Shown piece after piece: positions 33,802 to 38,976 of a stretch of 38,976 nt of DNA. The stretch is from positions 1 to 38,976 of the forward strand of contig JAITFO010000007.1 in the NCBI GenBank assembly GCA_031281265.1, read 5' to 3'. Origin of the DNA: Candidatus Fibrimonadaceae bacterium (GTDB lineage Bacteria; Fibrobacterota; Fibrobacteria; Fibrobacterales; Fibrobacteraceae). Every line of letters begins with the position of its first letter. Position 1 is the stretch's first letter. The notes below the pieces were generated by a model. That model was not told where the DNA came from. It ran no database searches and saw only the letters and a list, made by a program, of their open reading frames with translations. Both the position numbers and the translations under genes were made by a program.

Positions 33802-35544
33802 TTGGCACCACGTTCAAAACAACTATTATCAGACGAAGTTCCGCAAGATGCCGAACTTCCATCGGAAACCGCAGAAATGCTGGAAAATCTGGGTATTAAA
33901 AAAGCTCACGGTAAAAGCAGTGCAGTTCCACAGGTAGAACAGGAGTCTGAGGCTCCAATTTCGCCTCTGTCAGAAACAATGCTTCCATCTGGCGTAATGG
34001 TCCCTGAGGTTCCAGATACAGAACAGGCGGGGGAGGCTCAAAATCAGCAAAACAATGCGGGAGCCTTTACGGGCAATCGCCAGCCGCAGCAACCGAGAAG
34101 TTTTACCAACAATGGCAACAATAAAAGGCAGCAGTTTCAAAACAACAACAATAATAGGTTTAACAATCAAAATCAGAACCGCAGAAACAATAACAACAAC
34201 AATAATAATAACAGGAACTTCCGCCCGTACGAAGGATTTTCACCAGAGGAAATTCCAAAGATAGACAAAGAAGCTATAGACAAGGCACGAAATGAATGGG
34301 CTACGCTCCGTATAAAAAGCATGCCTGAGTTGCAGACTCTAGCAATAGAGCTCAATTTGCCGGATATCAAGGTTATGCGCAAGCAAGCCATAATTTACCG
34401 CATCCTGGAAGCAAAAGCAGCCGCTGTTGAAGGCATGCCCATATATGCGGAAGGTGTTTTGGAGATTATAAACGAAGGCTATGGTTTTTTGCGCAACCCA
34501 GATCACAACTATTTGCCCGGGCAAGATGATATTTATGTAAGCCCGAATTTAATCAGGTATTATGAACTGAAAACAGGCGATACTGTGACGGGGCAGGTTC
34601 GCGCTCCAAAGGAAAAGGAAAAATACTTTGCCCTTACGAGCGTAGAGACAATAAACTATAAAGACTCTGAAAGTGCAAAGAAACGCGTTGCTTTTGAGCA
34701 CTTAACGCCTTTGCATCCGTTTGAGCGAATAAATTTGGAATACGATTCCGCTGAACTTTCAACTAGGATAATGAACTTATTCACGCCTATAGGCAAGGGT
34801 CAGCGCGGAGTTATTCTAGCACCGCCTCGCACGGGCAAAACGGTTCTTTTACAGCATATAGCAAACGCCATAAGCAAAAACCATCCGGAGATAAAGCTCT
34901 TGGTTTTGCTGATAGATGAGCGCCCCGAAGAAGTCACCGATATGCGCAGAAATGTTAAAGGCGAAGTACTGGCTTCCACATTTGACGAGCCGCCAGAACG
35001 CCATACACAAGTTGCAGACATGGTTTTGGAAAAAGCCAAGAGACTTGTTGAGCAAGGCGATGATGTTGTTATACTCTTGGATTCCATAACTCGCTTTGCA
35101 AGGGCCAACAACGTGGTTATTCCACATTCTGGAAAAATACTCTCCGGTGGTGTGGACGCAATGGCTATGCAAAGACCAAAGCGTTTTTTTGGAGCGGCAC
35201 GCAAAATTGAATTTGGTGGTTCGCTTACCATTATAGGTACGGCATTGATAGAAACCGGAAGCCGCATGGACGAGGTTATCTTTGAAGAGTTCAAAGGCAC
35301 AGGAAACATGGAATTGGTGCTAGACCGCCGCATAGCAGAAAAACGTATATGGCCTGCTATAGATATATTCAAATCCGGTACCCGCAAAGAGGAGCTTTTG
35401 ATTTCTGAAACAGAGCTTCGCAATGTTTGGATTTTACGCAGGTTCTTGCAAGACCATACTCCTGTTGAAATTATGGAACAAATTCAAGAGCAGATGAAAA
35501 ACCATAAAAACAATGGAAGTTTTTTAGCAGCTATGAAGGGTTAA
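33802..35544 (+). CDS. rho: Transcription termination factor Rho with Asn-rich N-terminal insert
   Basis: Hexameric RNA-dependent ATPase of 580 aa that ends transcription at unstructured C-rich RNA. The start is taken as TTG 33802 because AAGGAG lies 8 nt upstream; the frame is open to 33778. Residues about 80-138 are an Asn/Gln-rich segment with 27 Asn and 10 Gln in 59 residues, followed by a Rho N-terminal helical part. Then come the RNA-binding OB fold ([12 protein letters not shown]) and the ATPase with Walker A P-P-R-T-G-K-T and Walker [11 protein letters not shown]. Core motifs are intact, so it should be functional. proC follows after 8 nt. Confidence 0.95.
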   Translation: MAPRSKQLLSDEVPQDAELPSETAEMLENLGIKKAHGKSSAVPQVEQESEAPISPLSETMLPSGVMVPEVPDTEQAGEAQNQQNNAGAFTGNRQPQQPRSFTNNGNNKRQQFQNNNNNRFNNQNQNRRNNNNNNNNNRNFRPYEGFSPEEIPKIDKEAIDKARNEWATLRIKSMPELQTLAIELNLPDIKVMRKQAIIYRILEAKAAAVEGMPIYAEGVLEIINEGYGFLRNPDHNYLPGQDDIYVSPNLIRYYELKTGDTVTGQVRAPKEKEKYFALTSVETINYKDSESAKKRVAFEHLTPLHPFERINLEYDSAELSTRIMNLFTPIGKGQRGVILAPPRTGKTVLLQHIANAISKNHPEIKLLVLLIDERPEEVTDMRRNVKGEVLASTFDEPPERHTQVADMVLEKAKRLVEQGDDVVILLDSITRFARANNVVIPHSGKILSGGVDAMAMQRPKRFFGAARKIEFGGSLTIIGTALIETGSRMDEVIFEEFKGTGNMELVLDRRIAEKRIWPAIDIFKSGTRKEELLISETELRNVWILRRFLQDHTPVEIMEQIQEQMKNHKNNGSFLAAMKG

Positions 35545-35552
35545 GGAGAAAC

Positions 35553-36371
35553 ATGCTATCCTCTGCAAAGAAAATATTTTTTATAGGTGCAGGCAATATG
35601 GGTGCCGCAATTTCAAAAGCTTTGACAGAGAACGGTTATCCGGTTAGCTCCGTGTTTTTTTATGAACCGGATAGTCATGTGGCAAGCATAGCTGCGGAAA
35701 AAAGCAAAGCGACAAGGTTAGCTACTTTGGCAGAGGGTTTTTCAAAGGCGGATATAGTATTTTTGTGCATAAAACCGCAAATTTTTTCAAAAATTTCTGC
35801 CTCTTTGCGCAAAGAGATGGAGGCTGCCAGCAAAGAGATGATTGTAGTTTCCATTATGGCAGGGGTAACGCTTCTCTCTTTACGCACGGCTTTAAAGATG
35901 AAGAATATTGTACGCACTATGCCAAACATCGCCATTACGGTGAAAAAAGGGACAGTTGCCATAGCATCGGAAGAAGGGATTGAAGAGAGTGTATTGCAAA
36001 CGGTTGAATTTTTATTTTCCACGTGCGCAAATACCGTCAGAGTTCTTGAAAGCCAAATGGATGCGGTGACAGGGCTTTCTGGTAGCGGCCCTGCGTTTGT
36101 TTTCCAGTTCATAGAAGCACTCGTGATGGGCGGTGTTAAAGTTGGTTTAACAAGAGATGCGGCGATGCGGCTGGCGTTATCCACAGTAGAAGGCTCAATA
36201 GAAATGTTAAAAGACTCTAAATTAAATCCTGGCGAGCTGACGGCAAATGTTTGCAGTCCGGCAGGAACAACAATAGCTGGAGTTCAAGAACTTGAAAATA
36301 AGGCGTTTAGAGGAGCGGTTATGGCTGCGGTTGAAGCTGCGGTAAGACGTTCTACGGAACTCGGAAAGTGA
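35553..36371 (+). CDS. proC: Pyrroline-5-carboxylate reductase
   Basis: Last step of proline synthesis: NAD(P)H-dependent reduction of pyrroline-5-carboxylate, cytoplasmic. The 272-aa length is typical. The N-terminal Rossmann loop I-G-A-G-N-M-G-A-A, then M-P-N-I-A-I-T-V, G-L-S-G-S-G-P-A-F-V-F and the signature M-R-L-A-L-S-T-V-E-G-S...N-V-C-S-P-A-G-T-T-I-A-G-V are all present. AAGGAG lies 5 nt upstream of the ATG. It lies just after rho and just before the exported orphan gene, so a rho-proC transcript is likely. Confidence 0.95.
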   Translation: MLSSAKKIFFIGAGNMGAAISKALTENGYPVSSVFFYEPDSHVASIAAEKSKATRLATLAEGFSKADIVFLCIKPQIFSKISASLRKEMEAASKEMIVVSIMAGVTLLSLRTALKMKNIVRTMPNIAITVKKGTVAIASEEGIEESVLQTVEFLFSTCANTVRVLESQMDAVTGLSGSGPAFVFQFIEALVMGGVKVGLTRDAAMRLALSTVEGSIEMLKDSKLNPGELTANVCSPAGTTIAGVQELENKAFRGAVMAAVEAAVRRSTELGK

Positions 36372-36373
36372 TT

Positions 36374-37225
36374 ATGAAAATAATAATAATTATACTCATA
36401 TTAACTGTATTTACATTCGCCGCTGGTGAGCCAAACGTAGGGCATCTTGCGATGTGTTCTGGAACTAAGATATGCCTTAATTACGATTTTCCTCAATGTT
36501 CGGCAAAAGACAAAACTCCAAATCCAGATATTAAATACAATGCCGAGTTCTGCGCTCCATATTTGGAGTTGAAGCAACGTGGGCTACGGACAGGTGACCC
36601 AAGAGCAACCGAGTTATTTCGCTATATGGGGCGGCAGTACAGGGTTACCTTTAAACTTAACGGAAAGCTCCCAGTTTCAAAAGAGATGATGATATATCTC
36701 TTTAACAATATGGAATTTACCGCGCAATTAGTCAATGCGTATAGAAAAACCAAATATACAATAACCTACGATACTCCCGATAAAAAATTCTTCAGTGGCG
36801 ATAACGGTGATAATATGTGGGGCAATTTTGTTTGGTTGTTAAACGATAGCGCAGGTGTAGGCCCTGGAATGTACCATGTGTTTTTTGGCAGAGGCAGAAC
36901 AAAACTTTTAGCTTGGAGGTTGCACGGAACAGCAACTGCAATTTTGGATTTTAAGGAGATAAGCAAGGATTCCGTTGGCTATGAATTTCGCGCTATTGTT
37001 TCGCCAAGCGGTGCGGTGTTAAACTCCATTATGAATTTAAGCCTTTTCAATAACGTGGTGAACGGAAAGATAAAAGAGATAGTGGATAATATTCAACAAT
37101 CTGCGAGTGAATTTTCAAATGGCAACCGCAAGCCTCTTGAGAGTTACGCTCCGTTGAAGAAAGAAAAATGGAAAAAGAATATAAGGGAATTTGAAGAAGT
37201 AGCAAAGATAAAAACGAATTTATAA
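36374..37225 (+). CDS. Exported protein of unknown function
   Basis: Protein of 283 aa with a hydrophobic signal peptide (about residues 1-16, ending F-A-A-G). Four Cys lie in the first 50 residues of the mature part (M-C-S-G-T-K-I-C, F-P-Q-C, E-F-C-A-P-Y), suggesting two periplasmic disulfides. The remainder has alternating beta-strand-like stretches (Y-R-V-T-F-K-L, Y-T-I-T-Y-D, M-Y-H-V-F-F-G-R-G) and a basic C terminus. The second half faintly resembles SRPBCC-type lipid-binding folds, but this is only an impression. The start follows the proC stop by 2 nt; the end overlaps hisE by 6 nt. Confidence 0.65.
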   Translation: MKIIIIILILTVFTFAAGEPNVGHLAMCSGTKICLNYDFPQCSAKDKTPNPDIKYNAEFCAPYLELKQRGLRTGDPRATELFRYMGRQYRVTFKLNGKLPVSKEMMIYLFNNMEFTAQLVNAYRKTKYTITYDTPDKKFFSGDNGDNMWGNFVWLLNDSAGVGPGMYHVFFGRGRTKLLAWRLHGTATAILDFKEISKDSVGYEFRAIVSPSGAVLNSIMNLSLFNNVVNGKIKEIVDNIQQSASEFSNGNRKPLESYAPLKKEKWKKNIREFEEVAKIKTNL

Positions 37226-37480
37226 CTTTGCGTAAACATCTTCTGGCGTAAGACCATTTTCTGCCATCATACAGGCTACATAGTAGAGCGTTTGCGAAAG
37301 TTCCAAGGTAAGGGCTTCTTTACCTTCAAAGCGTGCTGCCATCCACGACTCCGCAGCTTCTTCCACAAGTTTTTTGCCAATGCCATGCGAGCCTTTTTTA
37401 AAAAGCTCCGTTGTGCTTTTGCCTTCCGGCATTTTTTCCTTGCGCTCTTTCACAAGGGCGTATATTTCTTCAAAAGTCAT
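37220..37480 (-). CDS. hisE: Phosphoribosyl-ATP pyrophosphatase, HisE type
   Basis: Single-domain PRA-PH of 86 aa: hydrolyses phosphoribosyl-ATP to phosphoribosyl-AMP, the second histidine step. The MazG-like helical core shows G-K-K-L-V-E-E-A-A-E-S-W-M-A-A and L-E-L-S-Q-T-L-Y-Y, then N-G-L-T-P-E-D-V-Y-A-K-L. The E-L-S-Q-x-L-Y form, with Gln where many relatives have Asp, is the one I know from actinobacterial HisE. It is a standalone gene, not fused to HisI, and no other his gene is here. ATG 37480 lies 6 nt after a TATCTT box. Confidence 0.82.
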   Translation of the reverse strand: MTFEEIYALVKERKEKMPEGKSTTELFKKGSHGIGKKLVEEAAESWMAARFEGKEALTLELSQTLYYVACMMAENGLTPEDVYAKL

Positions 37481-37486
37481 GGAGGT

Positions 37487-37492
37487 AAGATA
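37487..37492 (-). promoter_or_regulatory. -10 box for hisE, leaderless type
   Basis: On the minus strand TTTACTATCTT ends 6 nt before ATG 37480. The ACCTCC between box and start is not a Shine-Dalgarno. It keeps the TTTAC prefix seen at other genes. Confidence 0.45.
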
Positions 37493-37497
37493 GTAAA

Positions 37498-37514
37498 TTG
37501 TCTGAACCCCGATT
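37498..37514 (+). repeat. 17-nt dispersed repeat, copy 2
   Basis: Exact second copy of the repeat at 122-138, again followed by a GGATTT-type extension. It fills most of the gap between hisE and the toxin gene. Confidence 0.5.
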
Positions 37515-37524
37515 GGCTAGGATT

Positions 37525-37854
37525 TTATGATATAACAGAAATCGCAGTTTGAATTATCTTATCTGTTTTTTCTTGCTTAATATGCCCTGCTTTATAAAGA
37601 ATGAGTTCTTTGTCTGCTGTAAAAAATTTGTCGGTTCTAACAAAACTTACAATAGGCAAAGAACCTGCTTCAAAATCACCCCGCTCTATTTTTATGGAAA
37701 ATTCATTTTTTGCAGGGTTACTTGTTATTTGACATAAAACAATATCGCCATAACCACAATTTGCTAAAACAAACGCAGGTCTTCGCTTTGTTGCAGATAA
37801 ATCAGAAAATGGAAAATTCAGTATTACAATATCGCCTTTTACAAAGTCTTCCAC
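37525..37854 (-). CDS. MazF/PemK-type toxin
   Basis: Predicted ribonuclease toxin of 109 aa with the PemK/MazF fold pattern: K-G-D-I-V-I-L-N-F-P-F-S-D-L-S-A-T-K-R-R-P-A-F-V-L-A near the N terminus, C-Q-I-T-S-N in the middle, and P-I-V-S-F-V-R-T-D-K-F-F before a C-terminal helix. Members cut single-stranded RNA when the antitoxin is lost. Its start lies inside the end of the antitoxin gene (16-nt overlap), the normal coupling of such pairs. Confidence 0.85.
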   Translation of the reverse strand: MEDFVKGDIVILNFPFSDLSATKRRPAFVLANCGYGDIVLCQITSNPAKNEFSIKIERGDFEAGSLPIVSFVRTDKFFTADKELILYKAGHIKQEKTDKIIQTAISVIS

Positions 37855-38036
37855 GCTTCATCCTCATCAAGAGTGTTCCAATCTTTTGCGAGAGATTTTT
37901 CACTCATAAGCATTGTCTCTGGAATATGTTTAGGCAAAATAATAACTTCTACTATCGGTGATAGCTTGTTGTAATATTCTTTTGGAATATTTATAATTCC
38001 ATTGTTTATTGCGGTTTCAAATTGAATTGCTTGCAT
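37839..38036 (-). CDS. Antitoxin partner of the MazF-type toxin
   Basis: Protein of 65 aa. The N-terminal half (A-I-Q-F-E-T-A-I-N-N-G-I-I-N-I-P-K-E-Y) has the G-x-I-x-I-P pattern of AbrB/MazE-like or DUF2281-like DNA-binding antitoxins. The C-terminal half is acidic with an amphipathic tail (D-W-N-T-L-D-E-D-E-A-W) suited to mask the toxin. GAGG lies upstream of the ATG. It overlaps the toxin gene by 16 nt and the end of rnhB by 20 nt, so all three may share an mRNA. Confidence 0.75.
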   Translation of the reverse strand: MQAIQFETAINNGIINIPKEYYNKLSPIVEVIILPKHIPETMLMSEKSLAKDWNTLDEDEAWKTL

Positions 38037-38709
38037 AAAAACCTCTATCTGGTAAGATAGAAAAACTCCTCCGGTGAATTTCGCATAGCCCTAATTTTTT
38101 CACGGCTTCCAAGTGGGCTTTTGTGCCATAGCCTTTGTGTTTTTCAAAGCCGTAATTTGGGAATTGCTCGCTGAATTTTGCCATTAGCCTGTCTCTATGC
38201 ACCTTTGCAAAAATAGATGCGGCGGCAATGCAAGCCACTCTGCCATCTCCTTTGATTATGGGCATTTGCAAACCCTCGTCAATTTCCCTTATGCGTAAAT
38301 TGCCATCGACTAAAATTTTATACGGCTGCTTTTTTTCTTCAAGCGAGGAGACTATAGGGGCAAGGGCGCGCCTCATCGCCAAGAAGTTGGCGTTCAATAT
38401 CCCCAGCTCATCAATTTCCTGCGCCGAGGCTTCGGCAATGGAATAATGTTTGCAATAATTGGGCAATTCCTTAAAAATTTTTTCCCGCTGTTTTTCCGAT
38501 AATTTTTTTGAATCGTTCAAACCCGCCCCAATCCCAACCCCAACGACAACCGCCGCCGCCACCACCGGTCCTGCAATCGGTCCCCTGCCCGCCTCGTCAA
38601 CGCCTATTAAAACGTGTTTTTTAAAATGTTTTGCCAACACCTGCTCTGCCTGCATAAGGCTCAGATTTCCCGGCAAAAGTTTTTTGTGATAGTAGGCGGA
38701 ATTTGGCAT
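38017..38709 (-). CDS. rnhB: Ribonuclease HII
   Basis: Removes RNA from RNA-DNA hybrids and single ribonucleotides from DNA. The 230-aa protein has the catalytic D-E-A-G-R-G-P-I-A-G-P motif, L-N-D-S-K-K-L, the Asp in D-G-N-L-R and the second Asp/Lys region K-G-D-G-R-V-A-C-I-A-A-A-S-I-F-A-K-V. The N terminus has about 20 residues of basic extension. ATG 38709 has no obvious Shine-Dalgarno. The 3' end runs 20 nt into the antitoxin gene. It is divergent from the promoter at 38746. Confidence 0.95.
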   Translation of the reverse strand: MPNSAYYHKKLLPGNLSLMQAEQVLAKHFKKHVLIGVDEAGRGPIAGPVVAAAVVVGVGIGAGLNDSKKLSEKQREKIFKELPNYCKHYSIAEASAQEIDELGILNANFLAMRRALAPIVSSLEEKKQPYKILVDGNLRIREIDEGLQMPIIKGDGRVACIAAASIFAKVHRDRLMAKFSEQFPNYGFEKHKGYGTKAHLEAVKKLGLCEIHRRSFSILPDRGFYASNSI

Positions 38710-38745
38710 AGCTTATGGCAAAAAATAGAAAAACTCTCCTATGCC

Positions 38746-38774
38746 TTGACAGGCACAAGATTTTTTTCTATATT
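38746..38774 (+). promoter_or_regulatory. Strong sigma-70 promoter at the right edge
   Basis: TTGACA (38746-38751), a 17-nt spacer ending in seven T and C, TATATT (38769-38774). It has the same layout as the fusA and rho promoters. The gene it serves lies at or beyond the window edge. Confidence 0.85.
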
Positions 38775-38784
38775 TACCCTCCAA

Positions 38785-38898
38785 ATGACTCACAGCCGTA
38801 AAAATGTTTGCCACACCAAGTCTCCACAGGAGGCTCTAAGTGCTAGTATACGTTACTGTGGGGGCATATCGCATACGCCTTTATTTATAGCTTTCTGG
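38785..38898 (+). CDS. Unidentified partial ORF after the edge promoter
   Basis: ATG 38785 lies 10 nt after the -10 box, as at fusA, and opens a frame M-T-H-S-R-K-N-V-C-H... that stays open into the GC-rich tail. A competing reading is GTG 38840 with AGGAGG 6 nt upstream, which encodes only 16 residues before a TAG at 38888-38890. Neither product is recognised; one may be a leader peptide or the transcript may be non-coding. Confidence 0.2.
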
Positions 38899-38976
38899 GG
38901 GGCGGGGGGGCCCCCCCCGCGCCGCAGCCCGCACGCGAGGCGACGGAGAGAAGCGCCGCCGCGGCGGCCGGGGGGG
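38899..38976. other. GC-only low-quality contig end
   Basis: The last ~78 bases are nearly all G and C with G and C runs of 6-8, in sharp contrast to the AT-rich DNA before. This looks like erroneous sequence at a contig end, not biology. Confidence 0.6.

Noticed and set aside
34154-34215. AAC/AAT run in rho as a slippage-prone microsatellite
   Set aside because: Codons are mixed and interrupted by CGC, CAA and GGT-type codons, so it is not a pure repeat; it is treated as protein composition.
34800-35423. 207-codon minus-strand open frame opposite rho
   Set aside because: It is Ser-rich and antisense to the conserved Rho ATPase core, typical of a shadow frame.
35675-36184. 169-codon minus-strand open frame opposite proC
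   Set aside because: Antisense to all proC motifs, with no family pattern of its own.
1-38976. CRISPR array, tRNA or rRNA genes
   Set aside because: No regularly spaced direct repeats, cloverleaf with T-loop GTTCRA, or conserved rRNA segments were found by eye on either strand.

Overview
The window is AT-rich bacterial DNA that most likely comes from a member of the Fibrobacterota (Fibrobacter/Fibromonas-like). The main reason is three proteins carrying the FISUMP domain (Fibrobacter succinogenes major paralogous domain): recurrent D-x-R-D-G-K-T-Y, W-M-x-E-N-L-x-Y-N, P-x-x-W-x-x-P and a closing V-R-C-V-K-D. LptD, a PorU-like C25 sortase, several lipoprotein signal peptides and beta-barrels fit a Gram-negative envelope. 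No rRNA, tRNA, CRISPR array or intact IS element was seen, and no stretch over 300 bases lacks a gene.

Layout. 1-4218 is accessory: a C19 homopolymer, a FISUMP lipoprotein with Cys-rich repeats, a DUF2971-like protein, an LPD3-like protein, an 18-bp-arm palindrome and an AAA_14/DUF4143 ATPase. 4207-12187 is core: aroD, a membrane TPR protein, an HU/IHF protein, trxB, an HtrA lipoprotein protease, ruvB, a DsbA-like lipoprotein, purM and a RimI-like acetyltransferase. 12192-23678 is envelope-centred: a HEIAH metalloprotease-FISUMP fusion, a duplicated beta-barrel, two tandem paralogous lipoproteins, exbB/exbD, a gamma-carbonic anhydrase-like protein, a 1311-aa PorU-like sortase, a third FISUMP lipoprotein (with a G/C homopolymer upstream), and a small membrane protein preceded by a 26-aa ORF. 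23872-38709 is mostly core: pgi, a triple FKBP, a TrmJ-like methyltransferase, a DUF3450 protein, larE, a mitochondrial/spirochaete-type EF-G, lptD, rho with an Asn-rich insert, proC, an orphan exported protein, hisE, a MazF-type toxin-antitoxin pair and rnhB. The last ~80 bases are extreme GC homopolymer-like sequence and look like a contig-end artefact.

Gene expression signals. Two promoter classes recur. One is near-consensus sigma-70 (TTGACA, 17 bp, TATATT) with a T-tract and C just before the -10; it lies before fusA, rho and an unidentified unit at the right edge. The other is a TTTACTATATT-like -10 only 6-8 nt from the start codon without a clear Shine-Dalgarno, seen at nine genes and suggesting leaderless mRNAs. 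Five of the six convergent gene pairs overlap at their stop codons and the sixth is separated by 3 nt, leaving no room for intrinsic terminators.

Most interesting for follow-up are the leaderless-type start motif, the coding-strand poly-C tracts about 140-150 bp upstream of two FISUMP surface lipoprotein genes, the prion-like Asn-rich segment in Rho, the metalloprotease-FISUMP fusion and the large palindrome over the ATPase promoter.
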